Below the pieces are notes generated by a model. That model searched no databases and was not told the DNA's origin. It was given only the letters and a program-made list of their open reading frames with translations. Source: Candidatus Saccharibacteria bacterium UBA669 (GTDB taxonomy: Bacteria; Patescibacteriota; Saccharimonadia; Saccharimonadales; Saccharimonadaceae). Taken from it: 46,950 nt of DNA. Where the stretch lies: contig DBNP01000030.1 in the NCBI GenBank assembly GCA_002299795.1, positions 4,004-50,953 of the forward strand, written 5' to 3'. Shown piece by piece: positions 26,208 through 34,802 of the stretch (positions within the stretch are counted from its first letter, which is position 1; every line of letters begins with the position of its first letter). The translations under genes were made by a program, and so were the position numbers.

Positions 26208-26216
26208 TAGCTATCT

Positions 26217-26222
26217 ATTATA
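26217..26222 (-). promoter_or_regulatory. -10 box of the iscS-DUF218-mnmA operon
   Basis: TATAAT on the minus strand, overlapping the stop codon of the upstream 143-aa gene and 9 nt before GTG 26207. Confidence 0.55.
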
Positions 26223-26649
26223 CCAATTTATGACCAGTCGCGGGATCTCTGCCGTACACTTGTCGTGCCACTCGCTCATAGTACATACGTATAGCAATAG
26301 CAAAATTTTGGAGTTCTTCACCATCCAGGTAATTATACCGTGCACCCTCTTGGGTTTTTAGTACGCCGTGCTGGTTAATCTCATACTTGACCGTACTCGT
26401 TTGGAGTTTACGATCGCTATCAAGCCATTCCTCATGCCAAATCCAAGTAGTATGGTCAAGGCAAAAAAATTCTCGACGATGACCAGACGGCACTGGCCCA
26501 AATAATTCCGCGCCTATCGCACTTTCAAGCTTAAGTAGCTCTCGTTCAGTAAGGGGCTTGAGCGGACGGTTTTTGGGGACACGTGTCAGATCAAAGTTTA
26601 CGTCGTCACCGACAAGTAGTTGCAAGGCTTTTTTGAGAAGTAAATTCAT
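26218..26649 (-). CDS. Conserved-looking small protein, unknown
   Basis: A 143-aa soluble protein with no family I can name. It has a helical N-terminus (MNLLLKKALQLLVGDD), a basic region, an aromatic-rich strand pair (REFFCLDHTTWIWHEEW) and a helical C-terminus (NFAIAIRMYYERVARQVYG). A strong AGGAGG lies 6-7 nt before ATG 26649. Third unknown-function partner in the metG-tatD run; spacing to the upstream gene is 9 nt. Confidence 0.75.
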   Translation of the reverse strand: MNLLLKKALQLLVGDDVNFDLTRVPKNRPLKPLTERELLKLESAIGAELFGPVPSGHRREFFCLDHTTWIWHEEWLDSDRKLQTSTVKYEINQHGVLKTQEGARYNYLDGEELQNFAIAIRMYYERVARQVYGRDPATGHKLV

Positions 26650-26658
26650 AACAACCTC

Positions 26659-27003
26659 CTAGGCAGCAGTGTCGAGCTGATCACCCGATTCTTTCAGTGC
26701 AGCCTCACGGAAAGTAGTAGTGTAAAAGCTAAACGCATAAAGATCACGCGGGTCCATTAATGGCGTCTGCCTTTCGACCACTGGCTCCGCAGCAACTGTC
26801 TGTAGCGCCGTTGCCCCGAACTCAATCCGATTACGATCAATGGCGGTTGGATCTAGTTCGTGCCGCGGTACTGCATGACGAAGCGCTTCAGCAAGTGTCG
26901 ACTCCGCGACACTACCAAAGACAGGAGCCCTCTCGGTACGACTAAGTTGCTCAGAATCTGAGGAAGGAATGCGATAATCATCAATGTGTGGTGTATTAGT
27001 CAT
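26659..27003 (-). CDS. Small hydrophilic protein, unknown
   Basis: A 114-aa hydrophilic, probably largely disordered protein with no membrane segment and no recognised domain. It begins with Ser/Asp-rich sequence (DDYRIPSSDSEQL), and the middle is Ala/Glu/Val-rich. The start overlaps the tatD stop (ATGA), and the next gene follows 9 nt later, so it is part of the metG operon. Overlap coupling is the main support for reality. Confidence 0.65.
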   Translation of the reverse strand: MTNTPHIDDYRIPSSDSEQLSRTERAPVFGSVAESTLAEALRHAVPRHELDPTAIDRNRIEFGATALQTVAAEPVVERQTPLMDPRDLYAFSFYTTTFREAALKESGDQLDTAA

Positions 27004-27782
27004 AGAGAAATCCCAAATAGCGCTCTAGCGTTCGCGGTAGTTATGCGTATCACGTCCTCAGCCGGCACCATCTTTAGTTGCGCCTGATGCTCCGCGATCC
27101 TACCTACATACGCTGGTATATTCATTTTACCACGAAAAGGCTTAGGAGTCAAGAAGGGTGCATCTGTTTCAAGGACAATATGCGCGAGTGGCAGCTCTTG
27201 GTAGAGTTGCTGCTGTGCGGCATCTTTCGTAAAGGTACTGATGCCGTTGATGCCGATGTATAGTCCACGCCGTAGCGCTTGGTCGAGATTTGCCTGTGTA
27301 TCCGTAAAGCTATGAAGCACGCCACGTACATCAGGGAACTCGTCGATAATGGGCCAGAAATCATCGAATGCCTCGCGAACATGAAAACTCACCGGTAGCT
27401 CGTACCGGCACGCCAACTCAAGCTGAGCTCGCAGTGCACGCTGTTGATCCTCTTTTGAGCTATGCATATAGAAGTAGTCGAGCCCAATCTCACCAATACC
27501 CACAATATGTGCATCATCTTGCTCGAGTAAGGGCGCAATGCCCTCCCAACCATCTTTCGCATCATGCGGATGGACACCAACTACCGCAAATACCCCGTCG
27601 TGAGACTGCGCAAATTCTACCGCCTGGCGTGAACTCCGTTCATCAGTACCAACAGCGAGCATCACAACGCCCTGCTCACGTGATTCGCTGTACACAGCTT
27701 CTCGGTTGTCAGGATAAAACTCACTATCATGAATGTGACAGTGAGTATCAATTATCGGTATGGCATTGTTATGCTGTGGCAT
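27000..27782 (-). CDS. tatD: TatD family metal-dependent DNase
   Basis: TIM-barrel amidohydrolase-fold nuclease with 3'-5' DNA exonuclease activity in characterised members. Metal ligands appear as DTHCHIHD near the N-terminus, GVHPHD, GIGEIGLDYFY (Glu), HVRE, HSF and ETDAPFL. About 260 aa from ATG 27782, which overlaps the metG end by 14 nt; a longer frame extends to 27854 inside metG but adds non-homologous residues. metG-tatD is a classic Gram-positive pair. Confidence 0.95.
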   Translation of the reverse strand: MPQHNNAIPIIDTHCHIHDSEFYPDNREAVYSESREQGVVMLAVGTDERSSRQAVEFAQSHDGVFAVVGVHPHDAKDGWEGIAPLLEQDDAHIVGIGEIGLDYFYMHSSKEDQQRALRAQLELACRYELPVSFHVREAFDDFWPIIDEFPDVRGVLHSFTDTQANLDQALRRGLYIGINGISTFTKDAAQQQLYQELPLAHIVLETDAPFLTPKPFRGKMNIPAYVGRIAEHQAQLKMVPAEDVIRITTANARALFGISL

Positions 27783-29256
27783 GTGGATCGGGGGTATGTA
27801 GGTAGAGCTTCGGAAAAAGTGGCTTGGTATCGCTTGGCACAACTCCCGTGTCAAATATATGATGGATTGCCTCTGCGGTCGTTGGCATAAACGGCGTCAG
27901 TAAATCAGCTACCTGAATCAGTGTACTCGAAGCGTATGCAAGCACTTCACTCAGGTGCTCAGCCGCATCAGTATCTTTATCACGATTCTTCGCAATTTCC
28001 CATGGCTTGACCTGTTCAAGGTATTGATTCAGCGCCCGTATCGTCCCCCATGTCTCATCGAGCGCACGGTTAAACTCAAACTCATGCATCGCATCTCTAT
28101 ATGGCCCCATGTCGTGTTCGGCTTGTGGCGCATCACCTATCACTCCGGCTTGATAGCGCGTAATCATAGCCGCAACTCGCTGAACTAGGTTGCCAAGATC
28201 ATTGCCAAGTTCATTGTTGTAGGCCAGCTCAAACTTCTCCCAGGTAAAGTCCCCGTCCTCTGTTGTCGGCACATGTCGACTAAAGTAATAGCGAAACGCA
28301 TCAGTGCCATACTCCTTAATCACCTGCATCGGCTCGACGCCATTGCCCAGGCTCTTGCTCATTTTTGCACCGCCAACATTCACGAAGCCGTGCACGAGTA
28401 GTGTCTTGGGAAGTGACAGCCCGAGTCCCAGCAGCATCGCTGGCCAAACCCCTGCATGAAAACGTAGGATGTCTTTTCCGACAACCTGTACATCAGCTGG
28501 CCAAAAGTCCTGCCATGCAGCGTTGTCTGGGTAACCAAGAACCGTAATGTAGTTGCTGAGTGCGTCCAGCCACACGTACATTACCTGTGTATCATCACCA
28601 GGCACGGACACTCCCCAGCTGAGATTTTTGCGTGGACGACTGATTGAGACATCTTTCACGCCATCTTTGATCAGCTCAAGGAATTCGCGCTTACGAAACT
28701 CTGGAACGATTTTCATACGATTATGCTCAATCGCCTCTTTGATCTTCTCGCTAAATGCGCTGGCTTTAAAATAATAGTTTTCCTCACTCAGTCGCTCGTA
28801 TGGCTGCTGGTGATCAGGACAAACCCCGTTGTTGCCAGCAGCTTCTTTGTCTGTCACAAAGTTTTCGCAGCCCTGACAGTACCAGCCTTCATAGGAACCC
28901 TTGTAGATGTGCCCGCCTTTTTCTAGTTGTTGCCAAATATACTGAACTGCACCCTTGTGGTGGCCGTCGGTTGTGCGGATAAAGTCGGTGTAGCCTACCC
29001 CAAGAGCTTGAATGAGTGTTTGGAAATTGCCATACATACTATCAACATAGGCCTGCGGCTCCATGCCGGCATCCTTCGCTTTAGCAGCAATTTTGTTGCC
29101 ATGTTCGTCGGTGCCTACCTGAAATCGTACTGTATTACCGTTTTGCTGCTGGTACCGCGACCAGATATCAGCCAAAGTATAGTCAAGCGCGTGACCGATA
29201 TGAGGCACACCGTTGACGTACGGAATAGCAGTGGTAATGTATAGATTTTTTCCCAT
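27769..29256 (-). CDS. metG: Methionyl-tRNA synthetase
   Basis: Class I synthetase that charges initiator and elongator tRNA-Met. HIGH appears as HIGH in NGVPHIGHALD, KMSKS as AKMSKSLGN, and the zinc knuckle as CQGCENFV...CPDH. About 495 aa from ATG 29256, with no C-terminal EMAP/Trbp dimerisation domain. ATG 29256 is selected because an extended -10 (TGTTATAAT) ends 7 nt upstream; ten further in-frame residues would cover the promoter. First gene of metG-tatD-unknown-unknown. Confidence 0.98.
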   Translation of the reverse strand: MGKNLYITTAIPYVNGVPHIGHALDYTLADIWSRYQQQNGNTVRFQVGTDEHGNKIAAKAKDAGMEPQAYVDSMYGNFQTLIQALGVGYTDFIRTTDGHHKGAVQYIWQQLEKGGHIYKGSYEGWYCQGCENFVTDKEAAGNNGVCPDHQQPYERLSEENYYFKASAFSEKIKEAIEHNRMKIVPEFRKREFLELIKDGVKDVSISRPRKNLSWGVSVPGDDTQVMYVWLDALSNYITVLGYPDNAAWQDFWPADVQVVGKDILRFHAGVWPAMLLGLGLSLPKTLLVHGFVNVGGAKMSKSLGNGVEPMQVIKEYGTDAFRYYFSRHVPTTEDGDFTWEKFELAYNNELGNDLGNLVQRVAAMITRYQAGVIGDAPQAEHDMGPYRDAMHEFEFNRALDETWGTIRALNQYLEQVKPWEIAKNRDKDTDAAEHLSEVLAYASSTLIQVADLLTPFMPTTAEAIHHIFDTGVVPSDTKPLFPKLYLHTPDPHATA

Positions 29257-29263
29257 TAGGGTC

Positions 29264-29269
29264 ATTATA
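29264..29269 (-). promoter_or_regulatory. Extended -10 box of metG
   Basis: TGTTATAAT on the minus strand (extended -10), 7 nt before the metG ATG, in a 75-bp divergent region shared with the prepilin promoter. Confidence 0.65.
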
Positions 29270-29296
29270 ACAGATGTCGACAGCACCTACTATAAC

Positions 29297-29325
29297 TTGC
29301 TGGACCGACGCGGTACCGCTATACT
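29297..29325 (+). promoter_or_regulatory. Promoter of the prepilin gene
   Basis: -35 TTGCTG (29297-29302), 17-bp spacer, -10 TATACT (29320-29325), then 6 nt to ATG 29332: another leaderless-type promoter. Confidence 0.7.
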
Positions 29326-29331
29326 GAGACT

Positions 29332-29883
29332 ATGCGAAAAACCAAAAGCGGTTTCACTGTCATTGAACTCATTGTGGTCATTATTGTCGTAGCAACACTC
29401 GCCACGATTGTCATCGTATCCTACAACGGAGCTCAGTCTCGCGCGCGTGACACACGGCGTCAAACTGATATCGCCAATATCGTCAAAGCGCTTGAGCTAT
29501 ACTATAACGACAACGGTACCTACCCGACAACTTCGGGCTCAACGGCAATCAATGCCAACTGGTTTTCTTCCAACGATAGCAGCTGGACGACATTCAATAC
29601 ACTACTCGTAAACGCCAATGCCATCACAAGCGTACCCACCGACCCAATAAATAAGCCAAATCCTGGCGTCGCCGGCACTGGCGTGATGGATAACACCAGT
29701 AATTTCAGTTATGCGCTCTACGTCAATAATTCGAATTACTGCGGAGTAGGGCCTGGCAAGATGTTCCTACTACTCTATAGGCTTGAGTCTGGTGAATCCC
29801 AGACTACCTACACTGATGGCTCCTGCTCGGTCAACGAGCTAGGTTCTAGCTATGGTACAAGCTTCTATCGCTCCGTAAGGTAG
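29332..29883 (+). CDS. Type IV prepilin / pseudopilin
   Basis: A 183-aa pilin-like protein. Leader MRKTKSG is followed by FTVIELIVVIIVVATLATIVIV, with Glu at mature position 5 and a long N-terminal helix. The RARDTRRQTDIANIVKALELYYNDNGTYP segment is the G/H-pseudopilin pattern; a variable C-terminal globular domain contains two Cys (NYCGVG; SCSVNE) that may form the disulfide loop. It would assemble into a type IV pilus or competence-type pseudopilus; assembly genes are outside the window. Its end overlaps the convergent pgeF by 19 nt. Confidence 0.95.
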   Translation: MRKTKSGFTVIELIVVIIVVATLATIVIVSYNGAQSRARDTRRQTDIANIVKALELYYNDNGTYPTTSGSTAINANWFSSNDSSWTTFNTLLVNANAITSVPTDPINKPNPGVAGTGVMDNTSNFSYALYVNNSNYCGVGPGKMFLLLYRLESGESQTTYTDGSCSVNELGSSYGTSFYRSVR

Positions 29884-30605
29884 ACCAGCACTGCAAAACG
29901 GAGTGATAGGTCACCCTGGTAGTGCGAATAATACTCGCTGTGGGTGGCGGTATTCCGGGGAGAACAGTGTATATTACTTGCAGGTATGCCACACTGAGCA
30001 AAGCTGCGAGTATTATGTCCGGCAATATCAAGATAATACCCGCCATCTCTTTTCTCAACAAATTCACGCCATTCATCAGTATCGGCTTGTTCAAAATATT
30101 CCAATCGATACTGCGCCTGTTTAATATGCGGCGACATCCATACGATAAGATCCTTCGACATACTTCCATTTGCCACAAAAGTCTTGACGGTTTTCTCGAT
30201 GAGATCGGTCAGCGAAGAGTGTCTTCCCATGTGAAGGAGCGCGACCACGCGCTGAACCGGATCGTACACTACAGTAGCTGCGCAGTCGGCAACGGGTAGC
30301 AATAGCCCTACGCCCGGTTCTTTTGTAAACAACCCATCCGCTTGAACCTCTGGACGAGTACGCGAGACGCCAGCAGCCGTAACCTCCCGGAGCGTATTGT
30401 ATGGCTGGTCATCTCCGTAGACGATTCGCTGGTACGCCGTATTGGCGTATGTGCTGCCGTTTTTTCCGCAGAAGTCTTCTCGATGACGCACCACTTCGGG
30501 GTGATGTACGCCGCGTGTTTTGTCTAGCATTGTACCGTCAGACCGAGAAGACACCGCAACCACAATACCATCGTCGAAACACTTTGGCTGATCGTCAGCG
30601 ATCAC
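29865..30605 (-). CDS. Multicopper-type/laccase-domain protein (PgeF/YfiH family), ligand-altered
   Basis: About 246 aa. Family members act as purine nucleoside phosphorylases/deaminases or edit peptidoglycan precursors. The core PVADCAATVVYDP and ALLHMGRHSSLTDLIEK segments keep the Cys and one His of the usual zinc site, but the early QxHG motif reads QRIVYGDD, so the first His is missing, and HAGWRG reads HMGRHS. Activity is therefore uncertain. GTG 30605 is the likely start, overlapping the ksgA stop (GTGA); an in-frame extension to 30665 lies inside ksgA. Downstream end overlaps the prepilin. Confidence 0.8.
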   Translation of the reverse strand: MIADDQPKCFDDGIVVAVSSRSDGTMLDKTRGVHHPEVVRHREDFCGKNGSTYANTAYQRIVYGDDQPYNTLREVTAAGVSRTRPEVQADGLFTKEPGVGLLLPVADCAATVVYDPVQRVVALLHMGRHSSLTDLIEKTVKTFVANGSMSKDLIVWMSPHIKQAQYRLEYFEQADTDEWREFVEKRDGGYYLDIAGHNTRSFAQCGIPASNIHCSPRNTATHSEYYSHYQGDLSLRFAVLVYLTER

Positions 30606-31405
30606 ACTACATCTTTCGGCCGTACTACATCGTCCTGGCCTACTATAGCAGCGAGTCTCATCCAATCTTCAAGCGATAAATCCTGCGCACGAAGGTCAGG
30701 GCTGATATCGGCACGAGCAAGCAGCGCCTCAGCATCCGCCCTCTCAAGTGCAAGTCCTGCAGCGATAGATGATCTGAGTTTTTTGCGGCGTCCGCTAAAC
30801 CCAGCTTTCACAACTCTGAAAAATAGCTTCTCGTCAGATGGCGCAACTAGTGGATGCGCACGTATGCGTAGTATCACGACCTGTGAATCCACCTTGGGTG
30901 GCGGAGTGAAATAACGAGCCGGCACCTTCACCCCCAGGCTTGCTTCGGCGAATAACTGCGCGGCAACCGATAGCGTACTCATATGTCCAGGGCTCGCCGC
31001 AATCCGTATGGCAACCTCTTTTTGCACCAGCAGCACGATGAGCGATGGTTTGTTGTGGGCTGTGAGTAGCTTCTCGACAATCTTACTCGTAATATAGTAC
31101 GGCACGTTGGCAACTACCTTATAGTCCCTCGGTAGCTCATCGAAAGAATAGTCCAGGATGTCGCCCGCGACGACTCGCAATTTTTTTCCTGGGAATTGTC
31201 CCGGTAGTTTCCTGGCTAGTTCCGCATCGTACTCTACTGCGATCACCTCATTCGCACGGCGCAACAGCTCACTCGTGAGCGTTCCGAGCCCGGGACCGAT
31301 TTCGAGCACAGTATCATCTGGTTGAAGGTCTGCACTATCCGCAATTGCGGCAAGTATAGATCGATCGGTGAGCCAGTGCTGCCCGAGTGCTTTGTTGGTT
31401 GGCAT
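30602..31405 (-). CDS. ksgA: 16S rRNA A1518/A1519 dimethyltransferase
   Basis: Dimethylates two adenines in helix 45 of 16S rRNA. SAM motif VLEIGPGLGTLT (about residue 35), an acidic residue after VIAVEYD, and catalytic NVPYYI are present; the N-terminus NKALGQHWLTD is characteristic. 267 aa. ATG 31405 overlaps the rpf stop by 1 nt (TAATG), so the two are coupled as in actinobacterial rpfB-ksgA. Confidence 0.97.
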   Translation of the reverse strand: MPTNKALGQHWLTDRSILAAIADSADLQPDDTVLEIGPGLGTLTSELLRRANEVIAVEYDAELARKLPGQFPGKKLRVVAGDILDYSFDELPRDYKVVANVPYYITSKIVEKLLTAHNKPSLIVLLVQKEVAIRIAASPGHMSTLSVAAQLFAEASLGVKVPARYFTPPPKVDSQVVILRIRAHPLVAPSDEKLFFRVVKAGFSGRRKKLRSSIAAGLALERADAEALLARADISPDLRAQDLSLEDWMRLAAIVGQDDVVRPKDVV

Positions 31406-32601
31406 TACGAAGCTGGTGGTTTATTTGATATTCCGGTTTTTGCATAGCATCCCGGGTTTTGCGTGACAAGTCCAGCGGTCATATTGGTATTTGCGATAAT
31501 CATCGCATCTTGGTCTGCTGGACTTGCCGTCGACGGCAATACACCAACGAGATCACTGCGACCCGTTTTACGTGCAATACTATTCCAGGTTGTAGTCATA
31601 AACTGGTAGGCACCATAAAACCCATTACCAGTGTTGGTAGCATAGTTGCCATGCGTCTCACACATCCTCAGCGCATAGAGCCAATCGTTCAAGCTGCCAC
31701 TATAGTTGTTCTTCGAACCAATAACCACCACTTCTTTCACAGGCTGTTTCGTAGTAATTGAGTTTAGCTCTGTTTTTTGGACCTGCACACCGTCCCGCAT
31801 AACAACAGTGTATGTCACCGTCCTCTTGCCCAGCACGCCCCGCGTCTGCACTTCGCGATATGCTTTATCTTTGTCCATATCGTAGATTTTTTGCGAATCA
31901 TACGGTATATCTTCTTCTGTAGTGTATGTTTGTGAGCCATTTTTCCATAGCTGCACAACCATGCCGGGAGTGATCGGCGTGGAAGCAACAGGAGATACCG
32001 TATCATTGCTCGCCGGGCTAATGTGTTTTGTATCGAGCATATCCTGAACTGTATCTGCCCTTGTATAGGCCTGAATAGTTTTTCCATAAAACACAAATGT
32101 AAATGGCACCGCGTACTCGATTGTCAGCACTTCCGACATGCCGTCTCGCATCATATTGGTTGAGCGACCAAGAGTAGCCTGGTCTTCGTCGCGTAGTGAT
32201 ATACCAGCCTGCTGCGCAATCTGCTTGCCTGTTCGGTATGATGTCATGATCCGAATTTCATTGCGGCCATCGCGAACAATTACCGGGCGTGCCCGATAAA
32301 TATTAACTTCGTACGAACGAGCGACGAGTGGCTCATCGAGACCGGGCTCGGTCCGATCGTTGGCGTCAAGACGCACCCCCGCATCCGCAAGTGCATCGCG
32401 CAGCGTAGCCGCCTCAGTAATAAAACCTTTTTCCTGGCCATCATCATGGAGTGTAATGATATGCTTATTTTGTACTACATCGCCAGCGCCAACCGCATAG
32501 GCGCCGCGCACAGAACTGGCCACATATACCGTACAAATCGCCAACAATATGGCCACGAGAGCCACATAGTGATGCCGAGTTGTCATAGTAATTTTCTTCA
32601 T
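31405..32601 (-). CDS. Resuscitation-promoting-factor-like protein (DUF348, G5, transglycosylase)
   Basis: Secreted muralytic enzyme of 398 aa. A signal anchor (about 10-35) is followed by DUF348-type repeats (KHIITLHDDGQEKGFITEA; YEVNIYRARPVIVRDG), a G5-like domain (TEEDIPYDSQKIYD..GVLGKRTVTYTV), and a C-terminal Rpf/lysozyme-like domain: LYALRMCETHGNYATNTGNGFYGAYQF, with the Glu in CETHGNY as expected catalytic acid. It matches RpfB architecture. SD AGGAG lies 5 nt before ATG 32601. It may cut its own wall or that of an actinobacterial host; the target is inference. Confidence 0.93.
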   Translation of the reverse strand: MKKITMTTRHHYVALVAILLAICTVYVASSVRGAYAVGAGDVVQNKHIITLHDDGQEKGFITEAATLRDALADAGVRLDANDRTEPGLDEPLVARSYEVNIYRARPVIVRDGRNEIRIMTSYRTGKQIAQQAGISLRDEDQATLGRSTNMMRDGMSEVLTIEYAVPFTFVFYGKTIQAYTRADTVQDMLDTKHISPASNDTVSPVASTPITPGMVVQLWKNGSQTYTTEEDIPYDSQKIYDMDKDKAYREVQTRGVLGKRTVTYTVVMRDGVQVQKTELNSITTKQPVKEVVVIGSKNNYSGSLNDWLYALRMCETHGNYATNTGNGFYGAYQFMTTTWNSIARKTGRSDLVGVLPSTASPADQDAMIIANTNMTAGLVTQNPGCYAKTGISNKPPAS

Positions 32602-32611
32602 ATACTCCTGT

Positions 32612-32642
32612 CTCTCCTCGAGAGCGCATACCTATCATTGTA
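32612..32642 (-). promoter_or_regulatory. Promoter and leader of the rpf operon
   Basis: Minus strand: TACAAT at 32637-32642 with a weak TTTCAG -35 at 32660-32665, then a roughly 30-nt leader with a small hairpin CTCTC/GAGAG (32612-32624) just before the Shine-Dalgarno. Confidence 0.5.
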
Positions 32643-32667
32643 GCAAAAAACTACTAGTTCTGAAAGT

Positions 32668-34770
32668 TTAGCACTTCTCTAGACGCGCATATTCAACATT
32701 CAACTTCTTGCGTATGTTGCCATCAAACACCACCGTGACCGCAAGACCATCAACGTCCACCACCTCGCCCTTACCAAATTGGAGTGAACGAACCAGATCA
32801 CCCACCTCGAATTGGTTGGTGGGCTCACCATACTCATTATATGAATCTTGCGAGGCCATTGATACATTGGCAATATGGTGGCCCATATCTTCAAGAAATC
32901 TTGACGGTCGGCTGTAACCGCGCTGGCCAAACTGCAGGCGACTCTGCGCATACAGCAGATGGAGCTCCTCCCTGGCGCGCGTCATGCCCACATAGCATAG
33001 TCGCCGTTCTTCCTCGAGCTGCTGAGGGCCCTCTTCGAGAGCTCGCAGACTTGGGAATAGCCCGTCTTCCATGCCCACCATAAATACGACCGGATACTCA
33101 AGGCCCTTGGCCGCGTGAATTGTCATCAGCGTCACTTTTTCATCACTCGTTGATGCATCAACACTACTCATGAGCGCAACTTCTTCGAGAAAATCACCTA
33201 CTGTCATAAATGACTTTGCATCACTCACAAGTACACTGAGGTTTGCCTCTCTTTCCTCGCCACCTGGCGCGCCATCAAGTATGTATCGGCGATAGTCAAC
33301 TACTTCAAGTAGCTGTGTGATGACCTCACTTGGGCCGACCCCCGACTCAACCATAGCCTGGAGACCCCGCAGCTTCTCGCCAAATACCGTCAGCGCATGA
33401 GTGGCGCGCGGCGTCAGGCGTGATGTCTGTGAGGCATTCGTAAGTGCCGCGATGATATCCATACCCGACTCACTCTGCCATAGCAGAAACTTCTCAAAAC
33501 TTGTCGCCCCTATGCCCCGCGTAGGCACGTTGACAATACGGCTAAAACTCATCCGGTCATTCGGCTGATAGAGTAGCCGCATGTAGGCAATAATATCCTT
33601 AATCTCTTTTCGATCATAAAACCGAGTACCACCAACCAGCTGATATGGAATGTGGTTTTGCAGCAGCGCTCGCTCCAGCGCAAAGCTCTGCGCGTTGACG
33701 CGATATAGCACCGCAAAGTCACCATAGCGACGCGCTCCAATAGCCGTCTGCGCACCAATGCGACTTGCTACCGCATATGCTTCTTCAACCTCATCATAAA
33801 CCGACTGAACCTGCACGGGCGCTCCCGCACCTTCACTCGTCCAGAGCTTTTTATCGGTTCGTTCGACGTTTTTAGTGATCACGTTGTGGGCGGCCTCTAG
33901 GATGGCACCTGTCGAGCGGTAATTTTGCTCTAACTTAACGACAAACGCCCCAGGAAAGTCGACTTCAAAACGAAGAATATTTTTGAAGTCAGCGCCACGC
34001 CAACTATATATCGACTGCCAGTCGTCACCGACGACACATATATTTTTATCATCGTTGACAAGCGCCTTCACAATAGCATACTGTGCGGCATTCGTGTCCT
34101 GATATTCGTCGATCAAAATATGTCGGAACTGAGTACGGTATTTACTACGAACCTGTGCGCTTTCACGGAGCAGGCGCACTGTTTCGATGAGTAGATCATC
34201 AAAATCGAGCGCAACTGCTTTACGTCGCAATTTTTCGTACTGCGTATATATTTTCGCAACGGATTGCTGAAATGGAAACTGCGCCGACTCGGCGTACTCC
34301 AACGGACTAATCAGCTCATTCTTTGCACTACTAATTGCGGCGCTGACCGCACGAGGTTTGATATGATCCCCGCTGAGCGAGAGTTCCTTCATCGCCTGCT
34401 TGATAAGACCCTGGCGATCGTCCTCGTCGTAGATAACAAAGCTCGGCTGTATTCCGATTGCAATACCGTCTGTGCGGAGCATGCGGACACAAATGCCGTG
34501 AAATGTTCCCATCCATGGCATAAATCCCCGCGTGTTTTGCTGCCTCGTCAGCGTAGCAAGACGTGCTCTCATCTCACGTGCCGCTTTGTTGGTAAATGTT
34601 ACCGCAAGCACCTCAGACGGATACACCCCCTCGGTAGCTAAGAGGTGAGCGATTCTATGAGTGAGGGTTTTTGTTTTGCCACTACCCGCTCCCGCAAGAA
34701 TAAGGAGTGGTCCCCGAACATGAAGCACGGCAGACTTTTGCGCATCATTAAGCCCATTAAGAATATCCAT
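32668..34770 (-). CDS. UvrD/PcrA/Rep-type DNA helicase
   Basis: Superfamily 1 3'-5' helicase of 700 aa used in excision repair, replication restart or recombination control. Motifs in order: I AGAGSGKTKTL (about 26-36), II DEYQDTN, III VGDDWQSIYSWRG, IV EQNYRS, V MTIHAAKGLEYPVVF, VI VGMTRAREELHLL. The C-terminus (YARLEKC) carries the RNA-polymerase-binding Tudor-like region (GDLVRSLQFGKGEVVDV). TATAAT is 8 nt before ATG 34770. It fits a repair set with uvrA and uvrC. PcrA-like by Gram-positive context. Confidence 0.97.
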   Translation of the reverse strand: MDILNGLNDAQKSAVLHVRGPLLILAGAGSGKTKTLTHRIAHLLATEGVYPSEVLAVTFTNKAAREMRARLATLTRQQNTRGFMPWMGTFHGICVRMLRTDGIAIGIQPSFVIYDEDDRQGLIKQAMKELSLSGDHIKPRAVSAAISSAKNELISPLEYAESAQFPFQQSVAKIYTQYEKLRRKAVALDFDDLLIETVRLLRESAQVRSKYRTQFRHILIDEYQDTNAAQYAIVKALVNDDKNICVVGDDWQSIYSWRGADFKNILRFEVDFPGAFVVKLEQNYRSTGAILEAAHNVITKNVERTDKKLWTSEGAGAPVQVQSVYDEVEEAYAVASRIGAQTAIGARRYGDFAVLYRVNAQSFALERALLQNHIPYQLVGGTRFYDRKEIKDIIAYMRLLYQPNDRMSFSRIVNVPTRGIGATSFEKFLLWQSESGMDIIAALTNASQTSRLTPRATHALTVFGEKLRGLQAMVESGVGPSEVITQLLEVVDYRRYILDGAPGGEEREANLSVLVSDAKSFMTVGDFLEEVALMSSVDASTSDEKVTLMTIHAAKGLEYPVVFMVGMEDGLFPSLRALEEGPQQLEEERRLCYVGMTRAREELHLLYAQSRLQFGQRGYSRPSRFLEDMGHHIANVSMASQDSYNEYGEPTNQFEVGDLVRSLQFGKGEVVDVDGLAVTVVFDGNIRKKLNVEYARLEKC

Positions 34771-34778
34771 TATGTCTT

Positions 34779-34784
34779 ATTATA
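34779..34784 (-). promoter_or_regulatory. -10 box of the uvrD-like gene
   Basis: TATAAT on the minus strand, 8 nt before ATG 34770; no Shine-Dalgarno. Confidence 0.55.
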
Positions 34785-34802
34785 GCGAAGACCCGGCACG
34801 GA

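Noticed and set aside
25683..26210. 175-aa plus-strand ORF opposite iscS
   Set aside because: Antisense to cysteine desulfurase, with Cys/Arg-rich shadow composition.
30606..30665. N-terminal extension of the laccase-domain protein inside ksgA
   Set aside because: Residues there do not resemble the family, and GTG 30605 forms a normal 4-nt overlap with the ksgA stop.
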